From the NCBI GenBank assembly GCA_045124495.1, contig JBGVLX010000128.1, positions 1 through 12,824 on the forward strand: 12,824 nt of DNA, in the 5' to 3' direction. The notes below the pieces were generated by a model, which saw only the letters and a list, made by a program, of their open reading frames with translations, was not told where the DNA came from and did not search any database. Within the stretch, counting starts at the first letter, position 1; each line of letters begins with the position of its first letter. Shown here one piece after another: positions 1 through 6,232 of the stretch. Source of the DNA: RGIG1668 sp045124495. Lineage in GTDB: Bacteria; Bacillota; Clostridia; Lachnospirales; Lachnospiraceae. Both the position numbers and the translations under genes were made by a program.

Positions 1-1
1 T

Positions 2-691
2 GAAGTTGAAAAAATGTGTACTGTAGCACAAGGCGTTAATCACGGTTGTGCACCTATCCCAGAAGAAGCAAAATGGGTGAAAGCAAAAGATGTTAAAGAT
101 ATCTCTGGTTTTACACACGGTATTGGCTGGTGTGCTCCACAGCAAGGTGCTTGTAAGTTATCTTTAAATGTAAAAGAAGGTATCATTCAGGAAGCATTAG
201 TAGAAACTATCGGATGTTCTGGTATGACTCACTCAGCAGCTATGGCAGCTGAAATTTTACCAGGTAGAACTATCCTTGAAGCATTAAACACTGACTTAGT
301 TTGTGATGCGATTAATACAGCAATGAGAGAATTATTCTTACAGATCGTTTACGGACGTACTCAAAGTGCATTCTCTGAAGATGGTCTTGCAATCGGTGCA
401 GGTCTTGAAGATTTAGGAAAAGGATTACGTTCTCAGGTTGGTACTATGTATGGTACGCTTAAGAAAGGTCCTCGTTACTTAGAAATGGCTGAAGGTTATG
501 TTACTGGTATCGCTCTTGATGCTGATAACCAAATCATCGGATATAAATTCGTTAGCCTTGGTAAGATGACAGACTTCATCAAGAAAGGTGATGATCCTAA
601 CACTGCTTACGAAAAAGCTTGCGGACAATACGGACGTGTTGATGACGCTGTTAAGATTATTGACCCTAGAACAGATGAAGAAGTGAAATAG
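2..691 (+). CDS. Iron-sulfur cluster assembly scaffold (NifU/IscU-like) protein, 5' end cut by window edge
   Basis: This is a cytosolic protein of the NifU/IscU-like scaffold superfamily, whose members hold a nascent Fe-S cluster on conserved cysteines. The first ATG is at 14, but the frame is open to the left edge (codons for E-V-E-K precede it). The true start therefore probably lies outside the window and the entry is partial. Counting from the ATG at 14, candidate ligand cysteines are C40 and C47 (GWCAPQQGACKL), C68 (ETIGCSGMTHSAAMA, the scaffold-like Cys-Gly/Ser-rich loop), C97 and C203. A G-L-R-S-Q-V-G-T-M-Y-G-T-L segment is strongly reminiscent of clostridial members of this group. A gene for a GGGtGRT protein follows after 20 bp, so the two are almost certainly co-transcribed. 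Many codons end in C (AAC, ATC, TTC) compared with the genes after 2200, which suggests high expression. The family assignment is confident; the client protein is unknown. Confidence 0.85.
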   Translation, partial: EVEKMCTVAQGVNHGCAPIPEEAKWVKAKDVKDISGFTHGIGWCAPQQGACKLSLNVKEGIIQEALVETIGCSGMTHSAAMAAEILPGRTILEALNTDLVCDAINTAMRELFLQIVYGRTQSAFSEDGLAIGAGLEDLGKGLRSQVGTMYGTLKKGPRYLEMAEGYVTGIALDADNQIIGYKFVSLGKMTDFIKKGDDPNTAYEKACGQYGRVDDAVKIIDPRTDEEVK

Positions 692-711
692 AGAAAGAGG
701 AGGAAACTATA

Positions 712-1722
712 ATGGCTTTATTTGAATCATATGAAAGACGTATTGATCAGATCAATGCAGTTTTAAACAGTTATGGAATCGCTTCTCTTGAAGAAGCTGA
801 AAAAATTACAAAAGATGCAGGTTTAGATGTTTACACTATGGTAAAGAACATCCAGCCAATCTGCTTCGAAAATGCATGCTGGGCTTATATTACAGGTGCA
901 GCTATCGCGATTAAGAAAGGTTGCAAGAGAGCTGCTGACGCTGCTGCTGCAATCGGTGAAGGTCTTCAGGCTTTCTGTATCCCAGGTTCTGTTGCAGATA
1001 CTCGTAAGGTAGGTCTTGGACATGGTAACCTTGGAAAGATGTTATTAGAAGAAGAAACAGAATGTTTCGCATTCTTAGCAGGTCACGAATCTTTCGCAGC
1101 TGCTGAAGGTGCAATCGGTATTGCTGAAAAGGCAAACAAGGTTCGTCAAAAACCATTACGTGTTATCTTAAACGGTCTTGGTAAAGACGCAGCTCAAATC
1201 ATTTCTCGTATCAACGGATTTACATTCGTAGAAACAGAATATGATCCATATACAAACACTGTAAATGAAGTATCTAGAAAAGCATACTCTGAAGGTCTTC
1301 GTGCAAAAGTAAACTGCTACGGTGCTAACGATGTATGTGAAGGTGTTGCTATCATGCATAAGGAAGGTGTTGACGTTTCTATCACTGGTAACTCAACAAA
1401 CCCTACCAGATTCCAACATCCAGTTGCAGGTACTTATAAGAAAGAATGTATCGAACAAGGAAAGAAATACTTCTCAGTAGCTTCCGGTGGTGGTACAGGA
1501 CGTACTCTTCACCCAGATAACATGGCAGCTGGTCCTGCTTCTTATGGTATGACAGATACTATGGGACGTATGCACTCAGATGCTCAGTTCGCTGGTTCTT
1601 CATCCGTTCCTGCTCACGTAGAAATGATGGGATTAATTGGTGCTGGTAACAACCCAATGGTTGGTATGACAGTAGCAGTTGCAGTTTCTATCCAGGAAGC
1701 AGCAGACGCTGGTAAATTTTAA
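712..1722 (+). CDS. GGGtGRT-family protein
   Basis: This 336-residue protein carries the signature GGGTGRT at residues 259-265, within ASGGGTGRTLHPDNMAAGP, which defines the GGGtGRT family (Pfam PF14057 as I recall it). No biochemical role is established that I know of. Family members commonly sit beside a NifU-like scaffold gene, as here, so a role linked to an Fe-S cluster or another cofactor is an inference from context. I see no signal peptide or membrane helix, so it should be cytosolic. The Gly-rich motifs (GNLGKMLLEEE, ILNGLGKDAAQ, GLIGAGNNPMVGM) suggest a nucleotide- or cofactor-binding alpha/beta fold, but this is not proven. The ATG has a strong AGAGGAGG ribosome binding site at 696-703. 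The length is close to what I recall for the family, so the gene looks intact. Codon choice resembles the preceding gene. Confidence 0.9.
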   Translation: MALFESYERRIDQINAVLNSYGIASLEEAEKITKDAGLDVYTMVKNIQPICFENACWAYITGAAIAIKKGCKRAADAAAAIGEGLQAFCIPGSVADTRKVGLGHGNLGKMLLEEETECFAFLAGHESFAAAEGAIGIAEKANKVRQKPLRVILNGLGKDAAQIISRINGFTFVETEYDPYTNTVNEVSRKAYSEGLRAKVNCYGANDVCEGVAIMHKEGVDVSITGNSTNPTRFQHPVAGTYKKECIEQGKKYFSVASGGGTGRTLHPDNMAAGPASYGMTDTMGRMHSDAQFAGSSSVPAHVEMMGLIGAGNNPMVGMTVAVAVSIQEAADAGKF

Positions 1723-1730
1723 TAAATGAC

Positions 1731-1785
1731 GTAAAATCAAGGGCTATCGTGGTTCTAAATGTTCTGCGATAGCCCTAAATTTTAC
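1731..1785 (+). terminator. Stem-loop after the NifU-like/GGGtGRT operon
   Basis: A perfect 9-bp stem GGGCTATCG/CGATAGCCC (1741-1749 with 1767-1775) encloses a 17-nt loop. An outer 7-bp stem GTAAAAT/ATTTTAC (1731-1737 with 1779-1785) extends it across a 3x3 internal loop. It starts 8 bp after the stop codon. The 3' side is U-rich only in patches (TAAATTTTA), not a clean T tract, so it may stabilise the 3' end of the mRNA as well as terminate transcription. Confidence 0.75.
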
Positions 1786-1790
1786 CACGT

Positions 1791-2187
1791 AGCACACAAA
1801 TTTAAGTATTAAGTATAAAAAAGATCGTTATCAAAATAGAGTAGCAGTTTCTTATTTATACGGTTCTAGTGTAACGACGATTCATTTTTTATAATATTTT
1901 ATAATATCAGTTTTACACTTCAAGAAATCACCACATTTCTTTTGATACAATTCTTATATGCTAACCAGTTCCACTTTTCATCCGTCAATAGGCGAATGTT
2001 TAAAATCAGTATTTTCACAGTGATGTTATTCTTTGTTTTATTCTATATATTTGTTTTCTTTTTCATGTAAATGCCTTTCTAAAAATAAAAAGACAGAGGT
2101 GAATATCTGCTTGTTTACACTTTGGAAGAAAGGATCAGAAATTTAGGAATTGTGATTTGGATTATATTTTTGATTTTAACAAAAATA
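1791..2187. other. Gene-poor AT-rich intergenic stretch
   Basis: No reading frame here has both a credible start and a ribosome binding site. The DNA is very AT-rich, with runs such as TTTTTTATAATATTTTATAATAT around 1886-1908 that look like melting-prone or -10-like sequence without a matching -35. The sequence marks the change from the well-expressed operon to accessory genes. I see no tRNA, IS end or clear repeat. Confidence 0.6.
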
Positions 2188-2216
2188 TTGAATACTAACA
2201 AAGTATATGTTAGTAT
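2188..2216 (+). promoter_or_regulatory. Promoter of the AbiE-like module
   Basis: A -35 box TTGAAT (2188-2193) and a -10 box TAGTAT (2211-2216) are separated by exactly 17 bp. They match 5 of 6 and 4 of 6 sigma-A consensus positions. The predicted transcript begins near 2223, leaving a short leader with the AAAGGTG ribosome binding site at 2232-2238 and the ATG at 2245. Confidence 0.65.
2192..2216. promoter_or_regulatory. Palindromic operator overlapping the promoter
   Basis: A perfect 8-bp inverted repeat ATACTAAC (2192-2199) / GTTAGTAT (2209-2216) is separated by 9 bp. The left arm overlaps the end of the -35 box and the right arm contains the whole -10 box. A dimeric winged-helix protein bound here would block RNA polymerase. 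The obvious candidate is the product of the gene immediately downstream, since AbiEi antitoxins are known to repress their own promoters through inverted repeats. Confidence 0.6.
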
Positions 2217-2244
2217 AAAATAAAAATGTTAAAAGGTGTTTTCT

Positions 2245-3204
2245 ATGAAAAAATATTTGGCTGAGATATTCGGGTTAAGCGTTAAAATTGAAAACTGGGA
2301 TGGTAAGAGCAAACTACCGCTTTATTTGCGTAATAAGCGAGAGTATTTTGTACTTTCTATGGGAAATATGCAGAGTGTTTTAATGAAGAATAATTCTGAT
2401 AATTTTAATGTCTCTGGTTTTGAAAAAGAAATGAAGGAAATTGAAAAATATGCAGAAATGTCAGTTATACTGTGGCTGGATGCTATTTCAACTTATCAAA
2501 GGAACGCGTTGATTAAAAATAAAATTCCATTTATTGTACCAAATTCGCAAGTTTATGTGCCGGAATTAGGAATGAGCCTGAAGGAATTTTGTGCAGGCAA
2601 GAGAAAAAAAGTTGAAAAAATATCTGCTGCAACACAATTTTTGCTTTTATATTTTATTTATCAAAAGAAGCATGAAGAAAAGAGTCAGTCAGAGATAGCA
2701 GAATACCTTAATATGTCAGCCATGAATGTTAGTAGGGCTGTACAGGAGTTAAAGGAACTTGGTTTGGTGGAAAGTCGAAAGGAAGGGACATGTAAAGTAA
2801 TTAAGTCTGTAGCAACTGGAAAAGAACTGTATCAGCTTTCGTGTGGATATTTGCAGTCACCAGTCCAGAAGAAAATTTATGTGAATCTTAAATATTTTGA
2901 CATGGACCTACCTTTTGCCGGTGAAACAGCATTGGCAAAAAAGAGTATGTTGAATTATCCGAAATTTACGGTTTATGCAATGGATAAGAAGCTGCTGAAA
3001 GACATTCCTCAAGAGGCTATAGTAGAGCCGAAGCTTATGACAAATAGTGATTATGTGGAAATTGAATTATGGAAATATAATCCGTTAGTATACAAATCTA
3101 ATGAAATGGTAGATATTGTGTCATTGGTACAAAGCCTTAAGGATGTGGAAGATGAACGAGTGGAAATGCAGATTGAGGAGATTATGGAGGAATACAAATG
3201 GTAA
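2245..3204 (+). CDS. AbiEi-like antitoxin / winged-helix transcriptional regulator
   Basis: This 319-residue protein probably acts as the antitoxin and autorepressor of the downstream nucleotidyltransferase. A central winged helix-turn-helix lies at about residues 145-187 (QSEIAEYLNMSAMNVSRAVQ, then ELGLVESRKEG). The preceding segment, about 90-116 (KNKIPFIVPNSQVYVPELGM), and the C-terminal segments (SPVQKKIYV; AGETALAKKSML) resemble a family annotated as MarR-like or AbiEi-family regulators found next to AbiEii-like toxins. Classical AbiEi has its winged helix at the N-terminus, so this is a relative with another domain order. The ATG at 2245 is preferred over the GTG at 2236, because that GTG is part of the AAAGGTG ribosome binding site. 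The stop overlaps the toxin start by 7 nt (ATGGTAA), which implies coupled translation. Autoregulation is inferred from the operator at 2192-2216. Confidence 0.75.
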   Translation: MKKYLAEIFGLSVKIENWDGKSKLPLYLRNKREYFVLSMGNMQSVLMKNNSDNFNVSGFEKEMKEIEKYAEMSVILWLDAISTYQRNALIKNKIPFIVPNSQVYVPELGMSLKEFCAGKRKKVEKISAATQFLLLYFIYQKKHEEKSQSEIAEYLNMSAMNVSRAVQELKELGLVESRKEGTCKVIKSVATGKELYQLSCGYLQSPVQKKIYVNLKYFDMDLPFAGETALAKKSMLNYPKFTVYAMDKKLLKDIPQEAIVEPKLMTNSDYVEIELWKYNPLVYKSNEMVDIVSLVQSLKDVEDERVEMQIEEIMEEYKW

Positions 3205-3950
3205 TAGGATTGGAAGTTTTTAGGGAAGCATTTAAGGGGTATGAGGATTGCTATACAATTATCGGTGGTACGGCCTGTGATATTTTGATGAATAAAGCAA
3301 ACCTTGATTTCCGGGCAACCAGAGACATTGATATGATTTTGCTGATTGAAAACAGATTTGAAGAATTTGGGGAAACATTATGGAAATTTATTAAGGATGG
3401 TGCATACAGATGTGGTTGGAAAAGTTCTGAAAAGATGCATTTTTACCGATTTACGGAGCCACAGAATCCTAATTATCCGATAATGATTGAACTGTTTTCA
3501 AAAGATCCGGGGTATCAGTTACACGAGAGTGATATGATAATTACTCCATTACATATTTCAGATGAAGTATCCAGTCTTTCAGCAATTATGTTGAATGATG
3601 ACTACTACGAGTTTATGATGAGTGGAAGAAAAGTAGTGAATGGTGTCGGAGTTCTTGGAGCGGAGCATCTGATTCCATTTAAGATGAGGGCATGGTTAGA
3701 CCTTTGCAGACGAAAAAGTGTAGGTGAGCATGTGAATTCAGCCGATATCAAAAAGCATAAAAATGATGTGTTCCGTTTGATGAATGTAATAAATCCGGAT
3801 GAGGTAATTAACACACCGGAGGCAGTAAAGGATGATGTTAGACAGTTTATAGAAAGAATGCCGGAAGAACGTATCAATATGAAGAATATTGGGCTTGATA
3901 TGGAATTGGATGAGGTGTTACAGCTTTTGGAAAAAGTGTTTAATGCTTGA
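3198..3950 (+). CDS. AbiEii/AbiGii-like nucleotidyltransferase toxin
   Basis: This 250-residue cytosolic protein belongs to the MNT/AbiEii nucleotidyltransferase superfamily. AbiEii-type toxins transfer nucleotides to an RNA target (tRNA acceptor ends in the studied MenA-type enzymes) and stop growth, often as phage defence. Visible motifs are the GG signature (IIGGTACD, G23-G24), the metal-binding pair D43-I-D45 in RATRDIDMIL, a likely third acidic residue E98 (IMIELFSK), a conserved lysine K162 (LIPFKMRAWLDL) and KKHKND at 185-190. All expected catalytic residues are present, so the enzyme should be active. The ATG overlaps the antitoxin stop, with GGAGG at 3186-3190 as ribosome binding site. 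The antitoxin-toxin order and overlap are typical of type IV modules. A housekeeping nucleotidyltransferase is the alternative, but the partner gene argues against it. The RNA target is unknown. Confidence 0.78.
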   Translation: MVIGLEVFREAFKGYEDCYTIIGGTACDILMNKANLDFRATRDIDMILLIENRFEEFGETLWKFIKDGAYRCGWKSSEKMHFYRFTEPQNPNYPIMIELFSKDPGYQLHESDMIITPLHISDEVSSLSAIMLNDDYYEFMMSGRKVVNGVGVLGAEHLIPFKMRAWLDLCRRKSVGEHVNSADIKKHKNDVFRLMNVINPDEVINTPEAVKDDVRQFIERMPEERINMKNIGLDMELDEVLQLLEKVFNA

Positions 3951-4068
3951 TTAAATTACATAACAAGGCTAAGTGGATACGGGAGAGGAGATTTCAAATT
4001 CAAATGCAGGTCCAAAACTTCAAGATTTTTTGAAAGCCAAGTCTAGAAAGAGGTAATGACGAAAAAGA

Positions 4069-4194
4069 ATGATAGATGAAAACAAAAAGTCTTATCAGTT
4101 AGATAAATTGCTATTTGTCAATATTATATTTCTTTTTGTCATTTGGTCGAAAATAAAAACAAAATTTAGAAAAAGTAAAGCAAGGACTTCGTAA
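4069..4194 (+). CDS. Possible small one-helix membrane peptide (41 aa)
   Basis: ATG opens a 41-codon frame with a hydrophilic N-terminus (MIDENKKSYQLDK), one hydrophobic stretch long enough to cross the membrane (LLFVNIIFLFVIW) and a strongly basic tail (KIKTKFRKSKARTS). I do not recognise it. The shape resembles small membrane peptides, including type I toxins, but the nearest purine-rich site (AAAGAGG, 4047-4053) is 15 nt upstream, too far for a normal ribosome binding site. The same frame continues past the TAA into the HEAT-like remnant, so it may instead be the front of a broken gene. Chance is also possible in DNA this AT-rich. Confidence 0.25.
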   Translation: MIDENKKSYQLDKLLFVNIIFLFVIWSKIKTKFRKSKARTS

Positions 4195-4197
4195 AGA

Positions 4198-4323
4198 CAG
4201 ATTTGTATCTTAGGTATCGGTGATTATGGAAAGACTGAGGATGCAAATATATTGTTGAAATATTTGGATAACTCAGAGGAGGAAATTGTAAAGAACAGAT
4301 TTAAAAGTAAGAAGAAATACTGA
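4198..4323 (+). pseudogene. HEAT-repeat-like C-terminal remnant
   Basis: The 41 codons before the TGA at 4321-4323 read ILGIGDYGKTEDANILLKYL followed by DNSEEEIVKNRF and a lysine-rich end. The pattern L-G-x-x-G-x-x-E-D-A-x-x-L-L-K-Y-L is what one helix pair of a HEAT-type repeat looks like, and the end resembles a natural C-terminus. There is no start codon with a ribosome binding site, and an in-frame TAA lies immediately upstream (4192-4194). I read it as the tail of a lost gene. It is too short for a firm family call. Confidence 0.3.
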
Positions 4324-4357
4324 ATTAGGTAGTTTAGTAGATTGAGGTGGGTTTATG

Positions 4358-4404
4358 ATCAGAGTGTGGTTTAAATGTAAGCTCACTCGTTGCTCTGATT
4401 TTTT
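4358..4404 (+). terminator. Candidate intrinsic terminator
   Basis: A 7-bp stem ATCAGAG/CTCTGAT (4358-4364 with 4393-4399) is followed by six T residues (4399-4404). The 28-nt loop is long. It contains CACTC (4384-4388), which could pair alternatively with GAGTG (4362-4366), so the structure is weaker than a textbook terminator. It would end transcription coming from the AbiE-like module or from the remnant before it. Confidence 0.45.
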
Positions 4405-4429
4405 GATTGTTTCATATTAATTAACTTGA

Positions 4430-4600
4430 TATTGAAAAAAAATATTATTTACAGCCTTGAGTGTTGAAAGAAATATATTATTTAAAGTTCTGAATATTGA
4501 AGAAGATATATTATTTAAAGTTCTAAATGTTGAAGAAAATATATTATTTAAAGTTCTAAATATTGAAGAAAATATACTTTTCTGTATTCTATATATTGAA
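4430..4600. repeat. 33-bp AT-rich tandem repeat, about five copies
   Basis: Copies begin at about 4430, 4463, 4496, 4529 and 4562, with a sixth degenerate start at 4595. Each begins RTTGAAGAA, continues through an ATATATTATTTAAAG core and ends TTCTAAAT. The copies at 4463, 4496 and 4529 are nearly identical and exactly 33 bp. The first and the last two are diverged, the usual pattern for a minisatellite with homogenised centre. The unit length is close to three helical turns, so the A/T runs recur on one face, which could bend the DNA. One forward frame is open (11-residue repeat V/I-E-E-N-I-L-F-K-V-L-N) but lacks ATG and ribosome binding site. Confidence 0.85.
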
Positions 4601-4624
4601 ATAATTATATTTTTTCGATAGAAT
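4596..4624 (+). promoter_or_regulatory. Promoter of the DUF4143-type ATPase gene
   Basis: TTGAAA (4596-4601) and TAGAAT (4619-4624) are separated by exactly 17 bp, a strong sigma-A-like match. The -35 comes from the sixth, degenerate start of the 33-bp repeat. The predicted transcript starts near 4631, after the ATG at 4623. That helps to decide the downstream start codon. Confidence 0.6.
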
Positions 4625-4676
4625 GTATAAAAAGAAGTATCATCATAATAATATCAATAGATGGAAGGTGAAAATA

Positions 4677-6011
4677 ATGTTTAAAAGAAAAGTATATGAA
4701 GAACTCTTGGCATGGAAAAAAGAATGGGATGGGAAGTATGCATGTTTGCTTGAAGGGGCAAGACGTGTCGGAAAGACAACAATAGCAGAAGAATTTGCTC
4801 GTAATGAATACGATTCATATATACTGATTGATTTTTCGAATGCCAGTAAGGAAGTGATGGACATTTTTGATGACATTTCCAAGCTTGACCGTTTCTTTTT
4901 AAGATTGCAGCTAGAAACCGGCGTAGAACTTTACGAAAGAAAATCAGTTATTATATTTGATGAAATTCAGTTGTTTCCCAAGGCGAGACAAGCTATTAAA
5001 CACCTTGTAAAGGATGGGAGATATGATTATATTGAAACCGGTTCTTTGATATCAATAAAGAAGAATGTGAAAGACATTCTGATTCCGTCGGAGGAACATA
5101 AAATTCACGTATATCCGATGGATTATGAAGAATTCATGTGGGCGACGGGAGGCAATCCTAATGTTCTGAATATGGCATATAAGAGCAACATTGAAATTGG
5201 TAATGCGGCTAATCGTAGTGCGATGAGAGATTTTCGTATATATATGGCGGTTGGAGGAATGCCACAGGCAGTAGAATGTTATGTTGCAACAAATAATTTT
5301 GAAGCTGTAGATAAAGTAAAGCGTGAAATATTGGAGTTATATTATGATGATTTAAAGAAAATTGATGCATCCGGTAGAATAACGGATATGTACAAATCTG
5401 TTCCATGTCAACTTGCAGCGAAGAAGAAGCATTATGCAATAACAACAGCAACCGGAAAACAAAAAACGCGAAAGGATGAGGAGAGACTTTTTGAATTGAT
5501 TGAATCCGGACTTGTACTGCCTTGCTATAACGTGTTGAATCCTAGTGTTTCGCTATCACAGACAAAAGATATGAACTGCTTTAAATTATATTTGTCGGAT
5601 ATAGGATTGTTTACTACAATGCTTTTTAATGATTCTCAGAATGGTATAGAAGATATTTATAAGAAACTCTTGAGCGATACATTAACTGCAGATTTGGGAT
5701 ATCTATACGAAAATGTAGTGGCACAGGCAATAAAAGCAAGTGGAAGAGATTTGTATTACCATACATGGAAAAAAGAGGGAAGCACACATTCGTTTGAAGT
5801 AGACTTTTTGGTTACGTCAAAGAATAAGGTGATTCCGATAGAAGTGAAATCGGCTGCAATAAATAATCATAAATCGATTGATAGCTTCGAATTAAAGTAC
5901 TCCAAGCATGTGGGCGAACGTTTCCTTCTGTCACAAAAGGATGTTGGGAAAATTGGTACATTAAAATTAAAACCTATATATATGATATTGTTTTTACTAA
6001 AAGATATGTGA
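4677..6011 (+). CDS. AAA+ ATP-binding protein with DUF4143 / PD-(D/E)XK-like C-terminus
   Basis: This 444-residue protein has the AAA_14-DUF4143 architecture. Walker A is GARRVGKT at residues 27-34 and Walker B is VIIFDEIQ with D95-E96. A sensor-like ETGS follows near 120. The C-terminal domain has a nuclease-like D376...E389-V-K391 pattern (FEVDFLV...VIPIEVKSA). The family is widespread, often on mobile or variable DNA, and its biological role is not settled. The catalytic-looking residues suggest DNA binding or cleavage, but activity is unproven. I chose the ATG at 4677 because GGAAGGTG (4663-4670) sits at ideal distance. The in-frame ATG at 4623 lies inside the promoter -10 and would add 18 residues. 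It is monocistronic by position: the next gene is 220 bp away. It may be a second defence or stress gene beside the AbiE-like module, but this is only context. Confidence 0.85.
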   Translation: MFKRKVYEELLAWKKEWDGKYACLLEGARRVGKTTIAEEFARNEYDSYILIDFSNASKEVMDIFDDISKLDRFFLRLQLETGVELYERKSVIIFDEIQLFPKARQAIKHLVKDGRYDYIETGSLISIKKNVKDILIPSEEHKIHVYPMDYEEFMWATGGNPNVLNMAYKSNIEIGNAANRSAMRDFRIYMAVGGMPQAVECYVATNNFEAVDKVKREILELYYDDLKKIDASGRITDMYKSVPCQLAAKKKHYAITTATGKQKTRKDEERLFELIESGLVLPCYNVLNPSVSLSQTKDMNCFKLYLSDIGLFTTMLFNDSQNGIEDIYKKLLSDTLTADLGYLYENVVAQAIKASGRDLYYHTWKKEGSTHSFEVDFLVTSKNKVIPIEVKSAAINNHKSIDSFELKYSKHVGERFLLSQKDVGKIGTLKLKPIYMILFLLKDM

Positions 6012-6067
6012 TAACACAGTAAGCGATGAATAACAACCTGTTCCCCAATACCATTTCACTTTAAAGT

Positions 6068-6196
6068 ATGATTAGAAACGTAAGCAAGGAAAAATATTAT
6101 GAAAAGAAAACATTGCCTTATAATCAAAGACTACAGACAAAACAGAAGAGTTTTTCGTCGATTCGGGGATTTCTAAGGATTGTGTATGACAGATAA
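6068..6196 (+). CDS. Doubtful 42-codon ORF upstream of the membrane protein
   Basis: ATG opens MIRNVSKEKYYEKKTLPYNQ and ends at a TAA with SIRGFLRIVYDR. The product would be small and basic with no hydrophobic segment. There is no ribosome binding site ahead of it. A 25-codon ATG frame (6099-6176) overlaps it and does have AAGGA at 6086-6090. Neither is recognised. They may be leftovers of an older gene or chance. Confidence 0.15.
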   Translation: MIRNVSKEKYYEKKTLPYNQRLQTKQKSFSSIRGFLRIVYDR

Positions 6197-6232
6197 GACG
6201 TACAGATATTTAAGAAATGAAAAGGATTTAAC

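Larger units (their letters stand above)
3951..4622. other. Gene-poor stretch with apparent coding remnants
   Basis: There is no full gene in these 670 bp. It holds an open 27-codon run at 3973-4056 ending SNAGPKLQDFLKAKSRKR, which reads like a protein C-terminus without a start. It also holds a 41-codon ORF (4069-4194), a HEAT-like run (4198-4323), a terminator-like hairpin (4358-4404) and a 33-bp tandem repeat (4430-4600). The mixture suggests decayed accessory DNA between two cargo genes. I find no transposase signature or clear IS end. Confidence 0.5.

Noticed and set aside
823..1359. Minus-strand open frames inside the GGGtGRT gene
   Set aside because: They are mirror frames of a clearly coding + strand gene, lack ribosome binding sites and have no recognisable motifs.
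2100..2221. Open frame through the AbiE-like promoter, reading LEERIRNLGIVIWIIFLIL
   Set aside because: It has no start codon with a ribosome binding site and runs through a well-formed promoter and operator, so it is probably chance in AT-rich DNA.
2236..2244. GTG at 2236 as start of the AbiEi-like gene
   Set aside because: The GTG is part of the AAAGGTG ribosome binding site for the ATG at 2245, and it has no good site of its own.
4015..4036. CTTCAAGATTTTTTGAAAG as a terminator of the toxin gene
   Set aside because: The stem is at most five or six A-T-rich pairs with a shifted base, and no T tract follows it.
4430..4600. CRISPR array
   Set aside because: The 33-bp units abut directly with no unique spacers, and no cas gene is nearby. 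It is a tandem minisatellite.
4623..4676. ATG at 4623 as start of the ATPase
   Set aside because: It overlaps the predicted -10 box, lies upstream of the expected transcript start and lacks a ribosome binding site. The ATG at 4677 has GGAAGGTG at the right distance and begins where the ATPase family homology would be expected.
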